Below, in pieces: positions 1 to 9,643 of a stretch of DNA of 64,000 bases (its first letter is position 1; the number at the start of each line of letters is the position of its first letter). The translations under genes were made by a program, and so were the position numbers. A model generated the notes under the pieces. It worked only from the letters and a program-made list of their open reading frames with translations, made no database searches and had not been told where the DNA came from. Source of the stretch: Achromobacter mucicolens (GTDB lineage Bacteria; Pseudomonadota; Gammaproteobacteria; Burkholderiales; Burkholderiaceae_B); assembly GCF_902859725.1 (NCBI RefSeq), contig NZ_CADIJP010000004.1, forward strand, positions 1 through 64,000, read 5' to 3'.

Positions 1-842
1 AGTGGCGCGCGCGCGGGCGTCGGCGACTCGACCGGCGCCGGCGCCGGCGTGGCGCGAAATGCAAAGGACCGCGCCAGCGGCACCGCCGGCAGGCGGCGGC
101 CCGTCAGAAGACTGGTTTCGGCGGGTCCGACGAACAGCAAGCCGTCCTCGCGCGCGAACCGGCGGAGCACTTGCACGGCGCGTTCCTGCGTGGCCATGTC
201 GAAGTAGATCAGCAGGTTGCGGCAGAACACGAAGTCATACGGCGCGGCCCCCGCCAGGAGATTTGGATCGAACAGGTTGCCGGGCTGGAACCGGACCTGC
301 CCGCGCACCCGCGCCGCCAGCTGATGGCCTTCCGGCACTTCGGAAAAGTGGCGGTCGCGAAACGCCAGATCGCCCCCGCGAAACGAATTACGGCCATACA
401 CCGCGCGCTGTGCAAATTCCACCATGCGCACGCTGATGTCCACCGCATCCACCTGGAACCGATGCGCCGGCACGCCCGCATCCAGCAGCGCCATCGCAAT
501 GGAATACGGCTCTTCGCCGCTGGAACACGGCACGCTCAACACGCTAAGCACACGGCCCTCGCAGCCCGGCGCAAACAGGCGCTCGCGCGCCAGCGTTGCC
601 ATGGCGACCTGGGATTCCGGATAGCGGAAGAACCAGGTCTCCGGCACGATCACGGCTTCGATCAGCTGCTGCATCTCGTCGGGCCAGGCCTGCACGCGCA
701 TCAGGTAGTCCTGCTCGTCGTCCACGCCGGCCGCGTGCATGCGATGCCGCACGGCGCGCTCGACGGCCGCCTGGCCGATGGACCCGCTGTCCAGCCCCAT
801 GCGGCGCTTGAGCAGCCCGCTGAATTCCTCGATCAGGCTCAT
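1..842 (-). CDS. wspC: CheR-type chemoreceptor methyltransferase, WspC-like (3' end outside window)
   Basis: S-adenosylmethionine-dependent glutamate methyltransferase that would methylate the receptor encoded two genes upstream. Seen: an N-terminal CheR helical segment, then VPETWFFR (about 66-73), the SAM-binding run PCSSGEEPYSIAM (about 105-117) and FVFCRNLLIYFD (about 204-215), all typical of CheR. The start ATG (840-842) overlaps the stop of the CheW gene as ATGA, so the two are translationally coupled. About 280 codons lie in the window and the gene runs off its left edge. After the catalytic domain the sequence turns Pro/Ala-rich, as a linker would. WspC proteins usually carry C-terminal TPRs, which would lie outside the window. 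The WspC name rests on the neighbouring WspA-like receptor. Confidence 0.85.
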   Translation of the reverse strand, partial: MSLIEEFSGLLKRRMGLDSGSIGQAAVERAVRHRMHAAGVDDEQDYLMRVQAWPDEMQQLIEAVIVPETWFFRYPESQVAMATLARERLFAPGCEGRVLSVLSVPCSSGEEPYSIAMALLDAGVPAHRFQVDAVDISVRMVEFAQRAVYGRNSFRGGDLAFRDRHFSEVPEGHQLAARVRGQVRFQPGNLFDPNLLAGAAPYDFVFCRNLLIYFDMATQERAVQVLRRFAREDGLLFVGPAETSLLTGRRLPAVPLARSFAFRATPAPAPVESPTPARAP

Positions 843-1393
843 GGCTGCGCCTCAGTCATCGAAGCCTCGCCACCAGCCGGAAACAACATTGCCCGCACGA
901 AATCGGGCAACAGGTCATCCACGCTGACGGCCTGCACCATGCCGTGCGCGTCGGACAGAACGGGACCCAGATAGCGCGCCTCGGCATTGTCCAGCGCATG
1001 CGGCTGAAACGCCGCCGGGTCGTAGTGGACGGTTTCGGTGGCCTGCTCCAGGATCAGGCCAAGCAGGCGCTCGGCGCTTGCCGGGCCGGAACGGTAACGC
1101 ACCAGCGCAAGCCGCGTGCTGGTCACGGCGGCGCACGCCCCTGCACCGGCCAGCGCGCTCATGTCGATGACCGGCACCGCCGTGCCGCGGCGCGCCATCA
1201 TGCCCGCGACCCAATGCGGCGCGCCCGGCACCTGCTTGAAGACGCGCAGCCCCAGCACTTCGGCGATGTCCGCGGCGTCCAGCGCATAGCGGTCCGGGCC
1301 GATCCGGAAAAGCAGATACAGCCGGCGCGCCGGGCCGGCATGGCCCGCGGCGGCACGTGGGCGGACGGCGGAAGCAGTCATGGACGCAATCAC
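839..1393 (-). CDS. wspB: CheW-like coupling protein, WspB-like
   Basis: Scaffold that links a chemoreceptor to its histidine kinase. The protein (184 residues from the GTG at 1393, 180 from the ATG at 1381) is a single CheW fold: [18 protein letters not shown] opens the first beta-barrel, followed by a [18 protein letters not shown]-type segment and the closing VDDLLPDF. The GTG start overlaps the wspA stop as GTGA and suggests coupling. The ATG twelve bases further in is an equally possible start. It sits between wspA and wspC, the order of the Wsp surface-sensing operon of Pseudomonas, where the output is c-di-GMP synthesis by WspR. The rest of the operon (WspD, E, F, R) would lie outside the window. 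Confidence 0.85.
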   Translation of the reverse strand: MIASMTASAVRPRAAAGHAGPARRLYLLFRIGPDRYALDAADIAEVLGLRVFKQVPGAPHWVAGMMARRGTAVPVIDMSALAGAGACAAVTSTRLALVRYRSGPASAERLLGLILEQATETVHYDPAAFQPHALDNAEARYLGPVLSDAHGMVQAVSVDDLLPDFVRAMLFPAGGEASMTEAQP

Positions 1394-3009
1394 ACCTTGA
1401 AGCGCGACACGCCGCTGCGCAGGTCATTGGCCACCAGCGTCAGTTCTTCGATGGCAAGGCTGGACTGCCGCAGCGACTCAACCGTCTGCTGGGCCGCGTC
1501 GCTAAGCTGCTGCAAGGCCTGGTTGATCTGTTCGGCGCCGGTGGCCTGGGCCTGCATGCCTTCGTTGACCATCTGCACGCGCGGCGCCAGCGTCTGCACC
1601 TGCTGGATGATCTGCGACAGCTGGTCGCCGACCTGCTGCATGTCGGCCATGCCGCGGCGCACTTCCTCGGAAAACTTGTCCATGCCCATCACGCCGGCCG
1701 ACACCGACGACTGGATCTCGCGCACCATCTGCTCGATATCGTAGGTGGCCACGGCCGTCTGGTCCGCAAGGCGACGGATCTCGGTTGCCACCACCACAAA
1801 ACCGCGCCCGTACTCGCCGGCCTTCTCGGCCTCGATCGCCGCGTTCAGCGACAACAGATTGGTCTGGTCCGCGACCTTGGTGATCGTGGTCACCACCTGC
1901 GTGATATTGCCGGCCTTTTCATTCAGCACCGCCAGCTTGGCGTTGACCGAACCCGCTGCCCCGACAACGTTGCGCATCGTGTCTTCCATGCGCGCCAGGC
2001 CCACCTGGCCGCTGCCCGCCAGCGTGGCGGTCTGTTCGGCCGCGCTGGAGACTTCCGTCATGGTGCGAACCAGTTCGCGCGACGTCGCCGAAATCTCCCG
2101 CGAGGTGGCGCCGATTTCCGTCGTGGTGGCGGCCACTTCCGACGCGGTGGCCTGCTGCTGCTTGGACGTCGCGGCAATTTCCGTCACCGACGTGGCCACC
2201 TGCACGGCCGACCGCTGCGTCCTGCCCACCAGGCCGGTCAGTTCGTCGACCATGCCGTTGAAACCCGTTTCAATGGCGTTGAATTCGTCCTTGCGCGCCA
2301 GCTTCAGGCGCCGGGTCAGGTCGCCGCTACCGGTGGCTTCCAGCGTCTTGACGATGTCGCGCATGGGGTTGGCGATGGCGCGCATGAGCAGGTAGCCGCA
2401 CACGATCGACGCGGCAATGGCCATCAGCAGCGACACAATCATTCCCGTCTCGGCCGCTTCCACCGATTGCTGGATGCTGACCGCGGCATCGTCCGCCTGC
2501 TTCTTGTTTTCGCTCACCATCCTGGCCAGGATGTCGCGCCCCCGGTAGAACGACGGGCGCAGCTCGGTCACGATGCGTGCCTGTGCGCGGGCCGGCTCGG
2601 CCAGCATGGCCGGCGAAAGAATATCGGCGCGGATGCGCTTGTACTCCTGCAGTTCCTTCTGGAACTCATCGAACATCTGCTGATCGTCCTGCCGGGCGAT
2701 CGTGTGCCGGTAGAAGCCGATGTGCTCATCAAGCTGCTGGTCGTTGCGCGGCAGGGATTCCAGCGCGACCCGGCGTTCGGCCTCGGTGGGCGCATTGAAC
2801 GCGTCCTGCACCACAACGAAGCCGGCGAACCACGATGCCCGGATCGACGTGCTGTAGTAGATGCCGGGCACCGCGTCGGTATTGATCATCTGGGCTTCTG
2901 CTTCGACATGCAGGAGCCGCCGGTAGTCCACCACCACCATCAGCGTCATGATGGCCAGAATGGCCAGGAAGCTGACCAGGATTCTTTGGCGGAGCGTCAC
3001 ATTCTTCAT
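1390..3009 (-). CDS. wspA: Methyl-accepting chemotaxis protein, WspA-like
   Basis: Inner-membrane receptor of 539 residues. TM1 is at about 10-28, a periplasmic helical sensor spans roughly 30-188, TM2 is at about 190-209, then a HAMP domain to about 262 and a long signalling coiled coil. The kinase-contacting tip reads [20 protein letters not shown], and the run [20 protein letters not shown] after it is characteristic of WspA, the surface-contact receptor of the Wsp c-di-GMP pathway. The C-terminus lacks an NWETF-type tether. The start ATG follows an AAAGG-like ribosome site. It is first in the operon, and the 250 bases upstream (3010-3261) should hold the promoter, although I could not single one out. 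The ligand or signal is not deducible from the sequence. Confidence 0.88.
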   Translation of the reverse strand: MKNVTLRQRILVSFLAILAIMTLMVVVDYRRLLHVEAEAQMINTDAVPGIYYSTSIRASWFAGFVVVQDAFNAPTEAERRVALESLPRNDQQLDEHIGFYRHTIARQDDQQMFDEFQKELQEYKRIRADILSPAMLAEPARAQARIVTELRPSFYRGRDILARMVSENKKQADDAAVSIQQSVEAAETGMIVSLLMAIAASIVCGYLLMRAIANPMRDIVKTLEATGSGDLTRRLKLARKDEFNAIETGFNGMVDELTGLVGRTQRSAVQVATSVTEIAATSKQQQATASEVAATTTEIGATSREISATSRELVRTMTEVSSAAEQTATLAGSGQVGLARMEDTMRNVVGAAGSVNAKLAVLNEKAGNITQVVTTITKVADQTNLLSLNAAIEAEKAGEYGRGFVVVATEIRRLADQTAVATYDIEQMVREIQSSVSAGVMGMDKFSEEVRRGMADMQQVGDQLSQIIQQVQTLAPRVQMVNEGMQAQATGAEQINQALQQLSDAAQQTVESLRQSSLAIEELTLVANDLRSGVSRFKV

Positions 3010-3261
3010 ACCGGGAGACCTTTGTCCTAAATCGACTCGTCGACGCCCTGCCGGGACGCCCCTGGGTTATTCCCGCGCCGGCCAAGCCGCACCCGGCGCC
3101 TTTTACGGGAATATGGGAAATTTCGACAATTATTACAAAGGTGCCGCGCCGCAGCCATGAAAAACGCGGGAAAACGCCAAACATGGCGGTCATGTCGGAA
3201 AAAAGCAAAGGTCTCTTACATAAAATCAACCGCGCGTTTGTCTGAACGGTTACATCTGCGG

Positions 3262-4728
3262 TCAACCAGCGGCGCTCCACAGCGCGACCGGCGGCCGGTC
3301 CTGGACCCAGTCGCGGGCCTTTTCGTAGGCGTGCGCCAGTTGCAGCACGGCCAGGTCGCCCCGGGGCGGACCGATCAGCTGCATGCCCATCGGCAGCCCA
3401 TCGGCATTGAAACCCACCGGCACGCTGATGACCGGGCAACCGGCCAGCGTCCAGGGCGTGACGGTTTCCATCCAGCGGTGATACGTGTCCATGGGCCGCC
3501 CCGCGATCTCCTTGGGCCAATCCAGGTTGACGTCAAACGGAAAGACTTGCGCGGACGGCACCGCCAAAAAGTCCACGTCTTCAAACATGCGCAGCACTGT
3601 CTGGTACCACGCGCTTCGTTCTTCCGTGGCCTGATAGACCTGCCGGGCCGTCATGCCTTCCAGCCCCTCGACCTCCCAGATCAGCGCGGGCTTGACCAGC
3701 TTTCGCGTGTCGGGATTGTGGACCAGGTCGTGGAACTGCCCGCCCACCATCAGGTGACGGTGCGCCAGCCAGATGCGCCACAGGCGGTCGCCCGCGAACG
3801 GCACCCGGTAGGCGTCGACCTGGCAGCCGGCCGTCTCCAGATCCTTCAGCGCCTGCTCGCACAGGTCCAGGATGCCCGGTTCCATCGCCAGGTAACCGTC
3901 CCAATCGCCCAGCCAGCCCACCCGCTTGCCTGCAAGGTCCGCGTCCAGCGGCTGCGCGTACTGAGCCGGATCATCCGCCAGCGACAGCGGCGCGCGCCTG
4001 TCGTGGCCGGCAATCACCGACAGCAGCAGGGCCACGTCGCGCGGCGTGCGGCCCATGGGGCCTTCGTAGGAAAGTTGCTTGAGAAAGACTTCGGGCGACG
4101 GGCCGGACGGTACACGGCCGGCCGAGGGGCGCATGCCGTACACGTTGCAAAAGGCCGCCGGGTTGCGCAGCGAACCGCCAAAGTCGCTGCCGTCCGCCAC
4201 GGGCAGCATGCGCGCGGCCAGCGCCGCCGCCGCCCCGCCGCTGCTGCCGCCCGCCGTCTTGGTGGCGTCGTAGGGATTGCCGGTGGCGCCATACACGGGG
4301 TTGTAGGTGTGCGAGCCCAGGCCGAACTCCGGCACATTGCTGCGGCCGATGAAGATCGCGCCGGCGGCGCGCATGCGCTCGACCAGGATCGAGTCATGCT
4401 GCGTCACCGTGTCCTTGTAGACCAGCGAACCCATCGACGTGACCATGCCGCGCACGGCGGTCAGGTCCTTGGGCGCCTGCGGCATGCCATGCAGCCACCC
4501 CTGCCACTGCCCCGCGGCCAGTTGCGCATCGCGCGCATCGGCTTCGCGCAGCAGCTCGGAGCTATCGCGGCGCGCGACGATGGCGTTCAGTTTGGGATTG
4601 ACCTGGTCGATATGCGCCAGATACGCCTGCATCACTTCGCGGCAGGACACCCGTCGGCCACGGATGGCGTCCGACAGCGCGTGCGCGGGCATGGCCACGA
4701 TGTCATTGAGCGGGGCGGAAGTCGGCAT
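3262..4728 (-). CDS. Amidase-signature family hydrolase
   Basis: Amidohydrolase of 488 residues, probably cytoplasmic, cleaving a carboxylic amide to acid and ammonia. The Ser-cisSer-Lys triad of the amidase signature family is visible: Lys in APKDLTAVRG (about K87), cis-Ser in the GGSSGG loop (about S162) and the nucleophile in SDFGGSLRNPA (about S186). Length is normal for the family. It is transcribed alone on the minus strand, divergent from the truncated-haemoglobin gene. No partner is present that would make it GatA, because gatB and gatC are absent and the chain lacks GatA-specific context. The substrate cannot be assigned. Some relatives act on aryl or aliphatic amides, including drug-like amides. 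Confidence 0.9.
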   Translation of the reverse strand: MPTSAPLNDIVAMPAHALSDAIRGRRVSCREVMQAYLAHIDQVNPKLNAIVARRDSSELLREADARDAQLAAGQWQGWLHGMPQAPKDLTAVRGMVTSMGSLVYKDTVTQHDSILVERMRAAGAIFIGRSNVPEFGLGSHTYNPVYGATGNPYDATKTAGGSSGGAAAALAARMLPVADGSDFGGSLRNPAAFCNVYGMRPSAGRVPSGPSPEVFLKQLSYEGPMGRTPRDVALLLSVIAGHDRRAPLSLADDPAQYAQPLDADLAGKRVGWLGDWDGYLAMEPGILDLCEQALKDLETAGCQVDAYRVPFAGDRLWRIWLAHRHLMVGGQFHDLVHNPDTRKLVKPALIWEVEGLEGMTARQVYQATEERSAWYQTVLRMFEDVDFLAVPSAQVFPFDVNLDWPKEIAGRPMDTYHRWMETVTPWTLAGCPVISVPVGFNADGLPMGMQLIGPPRGDLAVLQLAHAYEKARDWVQDRPPVALWSAAG

Positions 4729-5043
4729 GGCTATTCGTCTCCTGGGCGCGCGCCGCGGATTCGCCGGGTGCGCATGTTGTCATGGGGCGCAGCGCGGCGG
4801 CCGGCCGCGCGCATCGCGACAATACTACGCAAATCGGTGGCCCCGCGCCTGGGAAAAGCGCTGGATGTCAGGCGCGGCGGACGCCGCCAACGTGCCAGCC
4901 CGCACGGCCCCATCCCGGAAACTTCCGCCAGGCGGGTCTTAACGATTGGCTCAAGCAACCCTACCGACAATTGCGCCAGATCAAATCACGCGATTCGCCC
5001 CCCGTCCTAACATCGCCTCCTGCCATCCCGCCCGGAGACCCTC
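4729..5043. other. Intergenic region between divergent amidase and truncated-haemoglobin genes
   Basis: About 315 bases between two divergent genes. It must hold both promoters, but I see no near-consensus pair of boxes and no clear hairpin. A GGAGA ribosome site lies at about 5035-5039, just before the TTG start of the globin gene. No convincing coding sequence was found. Confidence 0.4.
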
Positions 5044-5457
5044 TTGACCCCCACCGCACCCGACGACATCTGCACCGAAGCCGAAATCCAGGACATGGTC
5101 CACACCTTCTACGGCAAGGCGCGCGCCGACGAAGCCCTGGGCCCCATCTTCAATGGCATGGTCCACGACTGGGACGAACACCTGTCCACGCTCTCGGATT
5201 TCTGGTCCGCCGTGATTCTGGGCACCCGGCGCTTCACGGGCATGCCCATGCCCAAGCACGCGGCCATGCCCAACCTGAAGGCTGAACTCTTCGAACGTTG
5301 GCTGGTGCTTTTTGGCGAAACTACCGACGCCCTGCCCAACCGTGCCCTGGCCGACGCCGCGCAGGAAATGGCCAAGCGCATGGCGCGCAGCCTGTGGTAC
5401 GGCTACCAGTTGTCGCGCGACCCCAACCAGCCGCTGACCGAACTGCGCCCCGCCTGA
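5044..5457 (+). CDS. Group III truncated haemoglobin
   Basis: Small haem protein of 137 residues with a 2-on-2 globin fold. Seen: FYGKARADEALGPIF near the N-terminus, then DFWSAVILGTRRFTGMPMPKH, whose final His (about H72) is the likely proximal haem ligand, and a helix with ERWLVLF. These fit the group III (Ctb-like) family, thought to act in oxygen or nitric-oxide chemistry. The reading frame begins with TTG at 5044, placed well behind GGAGA. No upstream ATG gives a better start. It is followed after 12 bases by the stop of the convergent nuclease-helicase gene, so the two run tail to tail. Nothing indicates an operon. Confidence 0.88.
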   Translation: MTPTAPDDICTEAEIQDMVHTFYGKARADEALGPIFNGMVHDWDEHLSTLSDFWSAVILGTRRFTGMPMPKHAAMPNLKAELFERWLVLFGETTDALPNRALADAAQEMAKRMARSLWYGYQLSRDPNQPLTELRPA

Positions 5458-5469
5458 CGCCTCGCAAGG

Positions 5470-7740
5470 TCAGTCCACCCGCCACCACCCCGGCAACAGC
5501 CCGCGCACCTTGGCGCGCCGATAGCGGTCATCGATGAGGTGCACGGTGCCCTCATCGTGTTCGGTCCGGATAACCCGGCCCGCCGCCTGCACCACCTTTT
5601 GCATGCCCGGGTACAGATACGTGTAGTCGTACCCGTTCTCTTCGCCATAACGCAAGTCCATGGCGCGCTTCATGTTCTCGTTCACGGGATTGACCTGCGG
5701 CAGGCCCAGCGTCGCAATGAAGGCGCCGATCAGCCGCTTGCCGGGCAGGTCCACGCCCTCCGAGAATGCACCGCCCAGCACCGCAAACCCCACGCCCTGC
5801 CCCGTTTCGGTAAACCGCGCCAGGAAGGCCGCCCGCCCCGGCTCGTCCATGCCCGGCGTCTGCAACCAGATCGGCACCTGCGGATGGCGCTCCCGCATCA
5901 GGTCGGCCACGCGCTTCAGGTAATCGAAGCTGCTCAGGAAACCCAGGTAATTGCCGGGCCGCTCGGCGTACTGCCGGGCGATCAGGTCCGCGATGGGCGC
6001 CAGCGAACGTTCGCGATCGCGAAAGCGCGTGGACACGTTGCCCACGACGCGCACCGCCAGCTGGTTGGCCTTGAACGGCGCGGCCACATCGATCCACGGG
6101 GTGTCCTTGGGCAGGCCCAGTGTGTCCCGGTAGAACTGCTGCGGACTCAGCGTGCCGGAGAACAGCACCGTCGCGTGCGCCGCGGCATGCCGCGCGGCAA
6201 GATACGGCGCGGGAATCACATTGCGCACGCACAGCGTCGAAGGCGGGGTCTTGGCGCTGCTGACGCCGGCTTCGCCAAGCGTCACATCGAATAGCGCATG
6301 CGAGCCGAACTGCTCGGCCAGCCGCATGAAATGCAGCGCCTCGAAATAAAACCCCAGCAAGGGGTCGTCCTGCGGCAGCGGCGTCTGGCCAATGAATTCG
6401 GTAATGGCGGCCACCGCCTTCTGCACCGCCGTCAGCACGCCGGCTGGCGCGGCATCATAGGCCTGATAGCGTTCGGCCTGCTTCTTGTTCAGCGCGTTCC
6501 ACGACCGGTGCAGCCCGTCCAGCGATTTCTTGAGCGCCTTGGGCGCCGCCAACCGTGCGGCGGTCAGCCGGTTCTGGTCTAGCTCGCCCGTGTACATGCG
6601 GCGCGCGCGGTCCACCAGGTTATGGGCCTCGTCGACCAGCACGGCCACCTTCCATTGATGCGCCTGCGTCAGCGCATGCAGCATGGCCGTGGCGTCGTAG
6701 TAGTAGTTGTAGTCGCCCACCACCACGTCGCTCCAGCGGATCAGTTCCTGCGACAGGTAGTAGGGACACACGTCGTGCGCAAGCGCGGTGGCGCGCACGG
6801 CGGGCGCATCGAGCCGCGTGTGTTCGAGCGCGGCGGCGCGGGCCTGCGGCAGGCGGTCGTAGAAGCCGCGCGCCAGCGGGCAGGAATCGCCGTGGCAAGC
6901 CAGATCCGGATGCACGCAGCTTTTATCGCGCGCTTGCAGATCCAGAATCCGCAAGCCTGGCTTGGCGGGCTGCGCGTTGATGGTTTCCAGCGCCTCCACC
7001 GCCAGCCCACGGCCCGACCCCTTTGCCGCCAGGAAGAACACCTTGTCCAGGCCCGTGCCCGGACTGGCCTTGAGCAGCGGAAAGATCGTGCCCAGCGTCT
7101 TGCCGATGCCCGTGGGCGCCTGCGCCATCAGGCAGCGCCCATCGCGCGCCGTGCGGTACACGGCCACCGCCAGATCGCGCTGGCCCGCGCGGAACTCGCC
7201 ATGCGGAAACGCCAACGTCTCCAGCGCTGCGTCACGCGCCTGCCGGTGCGCGAGTTCGGTCTTGGCCCACGCCAGGAAACGCTCGCATTGCAGCTGGAAG
7301 AACGCGGCAAGGTCCGCCGCCTGGTGCGTCTCCACCAGCACACTCTCTTCCTCGGTCGCCACGTTGTAGTACACCAGCGCCACCCGCACTTCGGCCAGGC
7401 CACGCGCCTGGCACAGCAAATAGCCGTACACCTTGGCCTGCGCCCAATGCACCACGCGGTGGTTTTCGCGCACGCTGTCGAACTGCCCGCGGTAGGTCTT
7501 GATCTCTTCGAGCTGATTGGCGGCAGGGTCGTAGCCATCAGCACGCCCGCGCACCAGCAGGTCACCAAACACGCCCGACAGCGACACTTCGGTTTCGTAG
7601 TCTGGCCCGCGCCGCCCTGTCACGGCCGCATGGCCAGCCATGCCTTCCAGGCCGCTGGGCGCGGGCGTGAAACGCAAGTCCAGATCCCCCGCCCGCGCCG
7701 TGAATTCGCACAACGCCCGCACCGCCACCGCATAGCTCAT
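5470..7740 (-). CDS. RecB-type nuclease fused to XPD/DinG-like iron-sulfur helicase
   Basis: DNA-repair enzyme of 756 residues from the ATG at 7740. The N-terminal part looks like a PD-(D/E)XK nuclease: RADGYDP (about D68) then LEEIKTYRG (about E79 and K81), followed by HWAQAKVYGYLL. The helicase part has Walker A APTGIGKT (about 208-215), four cysteines placed for an Fe-S cluster (about C275, C282, C287, C325) and a DEAH box in VDEAHNL (about 370-373). C-terminal superfamily-2 motifs include GGAFSEGVDLPGK and QAAGRVIR. Its start overlaps the stop of the upstream VRR-NUC gene (ATGA), so the two are coupled and probably act on the same branched or damaged DNA. A longer upstream start is possible but would overlap the neighbour by 60 bases. 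Confidence 0.88.
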   Translation of the reverse strand: MSYAVAVRALCEFTARAGDLDLRFTPAPSGLEGMAGHAAVTGRRGPDYETEVSLSGVFGDLLVRGRADGYDPAANQLEEIKTYRGQFDSVRENHRVVHWAQAKVYGYLLCQARGLAEVRVALVYYNVATEEESVLVETHQAADLAAFFQLQCERFLAWAKTELAHRQARDAALETLAFPHGEFRAGQRDLAVAVYRTARDGRCLMAQAPTGIGKTLGTIFPLLKASPGTGLDKVFFLAAKGSGRGLAVEALETINAQPAKPGLRILDLQARDKSCVHPDLACHGDSCPLARGFYDRLPQARAAALEHTRLDAPAVRATALAHDVCPYYLSQELIRWSDVVVGDYNYYYDATAMLHALTQAHQWKVAVLVDEAHNLVDRARRMYTGELDQNRLTAARLAAPKALKKSLDGLHRSWNALNKKQAERYQAYDAAPAGVLTAVQKAVAAITEFIGQTPLPQDDPLLGFYFEALHFMRLAEQFGSHALFDVTLGEAGVSSAKTPPSTLCVRNVIPAPYLAARHAAAHATVLFSGTLSPQQFYRDTLGLPKDTPWIDVAAPFKANQLAVRVVGNVSTRFRDRERSLAPIADLIARQYAERPGNYLGFLSSFDYLKRVADLMRERHPQVPIWLQTPGMDEPGRAAFLARFTETGQGVGFAVLGGAFSEGVDLPGKRLIGAFIATLGLPQVNPVNENMKRAMDLRYGEENGYDYTYLYPGMQKVVQAAGRVIRTEHDEGTVHLIDDRYRRAKVRGLLPGWWRVD

Positions 7741-9383
7741 GCGGCCTCCTGCAACCAGCTCACGTGACACACGCGCACCGGCATGCCGTGCGCCACGCAA
7801 TATTGCAGCCAGCGGATCTGGTTGTCCTGCAGCTTATCGCCCAGCCCTTTCACCTCGATCAGTTCGTAGCGGCGCTCGGCGGGCCAGAAACGCACCAGAT
7901 CGGGCAGACCGGTGCGGTTGCCCTTGACGTCGCGCAGCAGCCGCGTGAAGAAAAGCTTCAGATGCGCGGCCGGCAGGCAATCCAGCGCCTGCGCCAGCAA
8001 GGTTTCGGACAAGGCGCCCCAGAACACGAACGGCGACTGCAGGCCCGCCTTGTCGGCGTAACGCTGCAGAATCACGTCCCGGTAAGCCGGCGTATCAAGG
8101 AGGGCCAGGCAGGCCTCGAACTGCGCCTGACGCCGGGCATGAAAATCCGGCGCCTCCAGATCCGCCGGACCGCGTTGGAACGGGTGAAAAAACGCGCCCG
8201 GCAGCGGCGCGAACACTGCCGGCCAGCACAGCAAGCCGAATAGCGAATTGATCAGCGCGTTCTCGACATAGTGCACCGGCGCGTCGTCGTGATGCAGGTG
8301 ATCGCGCGTCACGTATTCGACCGCGGACGGTTGCGCCGGGCGGGCCAGCGCCAGCTCCGTGCGCGGCAGGATGGGTGCCGCGGCGCGTGCCGCCGCGCCC
8401 TGCCCCAGCCCGCGCCGCAACCGCGGCATCATGCGTGCCACGCGCTGGCTTTCTTCCTCGCTTTCGGGCGCGCTGGCGGCTTGCTGGGCCAACGCCATGG
8501 CGTCTTCGAAGCGCTGCATCCTTTCGTACACGCGGATGCGCCGATGCCGCGCCCCGGGATAGCCACAGGCCGCATACACGCGCTGGGCGGCTTCCCAGTC
8601 CTGTGCGCGTTCGCAGGCTTGACCAATGCGCAGCAACACCTTGGCGCGGCGCTTTTCCAGCCAAGCGTTGCCGCTGATGCACGCCTGCGCAGCCTGCAAC
8701 AGATCGTCCACCGCCGCGCCCTCGTCCAGCGCCTGGCGGCAGGCGTGCAGCGCCAGATAGCAATCCACGTCCGCCCGCGTCTGAAAGGCCCGCGACGCCG
8801 CATCGAACGGCACGGTCTCGTAATGAAACACGCCCAGGTCCGCCAGCACGAACTCCGACCAATCCTGATGCAGATTGCCGAAGAACATGAGGCGCAGGCG
8901 TTCGCAACGGTCCGCCACCATCACGCGCCAGACGGCTTCAGCGGATTGCGGCGCCCACTCGCAGAATGACCGGGCTTGCATCAGATCGGCGCGCAGCGTT
9001 TCCAGCATGTCGGCCTTGCGCACGCCCGGCCTGGCCGCCGCGTGCGAGGCGAACACCCGGCAGAGCTCGGGCTTGGTCAACAGCACGAACAGTTCATCCA
9101 GCGCCATCGGCGCACGCCGGTCCAGCCACCCAAGCGCTTCGAGCGGCCCGGCGGCCTCTTCAACGGCCGGAATCTCTTCGTACACCAGCCGGCCGGCCCG
9201 AAACCACGGTCCGCGCCGCATCAGCATGCGCACCATCAACGCCTGCGACGCCTGCGGCAACGCCGCAAAGTCCGCGAGAAAGCGGCAATCGTCCTCGTCC
9301 AGCAGATCGGCGTAACGGTCCGAGACCCACGCCAGCGCGCGCTGGAAATTGTGCAGATAGTAGTAACGGTGCGGGGGCAACAT
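7737..9383 (-). CDS. FAN1-like VRR-NUC domain nuclease
   Basis: Structure-specific nuclease of 548 residues from the ATG at 9383. The C-terminus carries the VRR-NUC core, YELIEVKGLGDKLQDNQIRW, with the catalytic E-V-K and the downstream D and Q. The middle is helical and repeat-like, as in the TPR region of FAN1, and the N-terminus (YYYLHNFQRALAWV) matches bacterial FAN1 homologues. FAN1 enzymes cut 5' flaps and process interstrand crosslinks. The overlapping downstream nuclease-helicase fits that role. A more upstream in-frame Met would add about 53 Arg/Gly-rich residues that look non-coding, so I chose the internal ATG. Confidence 0.85.
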   Translation of the reverse strand: MLPPHRYYYLHNFQRALAWVSDRYADLLDEDDCRFLADFAALPQASQALMVRMLMRRGPWFRAGRLVYEEIPAVEEAAGPLEALGWLDRRAPMALDELFVLLTKPELCRVFASHAAARPGVRKADMLETLRADLMQARSFCEWAPQSAEAVWRVMVADRCERLRLMFFGNLHQDWSEFVLADLGVFHYETVPFDAASRAFQTRADVDCYLALHACRQALDEGAAVDDLLQAAQACISGNAWLEKRRAKVLLRIGQACERAQDWEAAQRVYAACGYPGARHRRIRVYERMQRFEDAMALAQQAASAPESEEESQRVARMMPRLRRGLGQGAAARAAAPILPRTELALARPAQPSAVEYVTRDHLHHDDAPVHYVENALINSLFGLLCWPAVFAPLPGAFFHPFQRGPADLEAPDFHARRQAQFEACLALLDTPAYRDVILQRYADKAGLQSPFVFWGALSETLLAQALDCLPAAHLKLFFTRLLRDVKGNRTGLPDLVRFWPAERRYELIEVKGLGDKLQDNQIRWLQYCVAHGMPVRVCHVSWLQEAA

Positions 9384-9557
9384 CGGCGGCGGCCGGCTGG
9401 ACTGTTTATTTATCCAGTAATCATAGCAGGCCGGCTGTCTTCGCTGAACCGCAGGCCCGGGGCCGCCCGGCAACCCGCCGCCCGTCCCAAACTGCCCGCA
9501 CCGCCTTTCGCGCAGGGAAAACTCGGCAGGTCGGCGGCTCATCTACTCACGCATGAA

Positions 9558-9595
9558 AAACGGCGCCGGAAAGCCTGAGCTCTCCAGCGCCGTTT
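9558..9595 (-). terminator. Terminator of the dehydrogenase operon
   Basis: Inverted repeat with arms aaacggcgc (9558-9566) and gcgccgttt (9587-9595), extended by GGAAAGC and GCTCTCC inside. On the minus strand the hairpin ends in a T-run, just downstream of the cytochrome c stop at 9644. Confidence 0.75.
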
Positions 9596-9643
9596 GCGTC
9601 CCGCCCATCACAAGGCGTGACAGGCGATCACGACATCGTCACA

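Noticed and set aside
3157-5010. Open frame of 617 codons on the plus strand
   Set aside because: Mirror of the amidase gene, whose Ser-Ser-Lys triad is unmistakable on the other strand.
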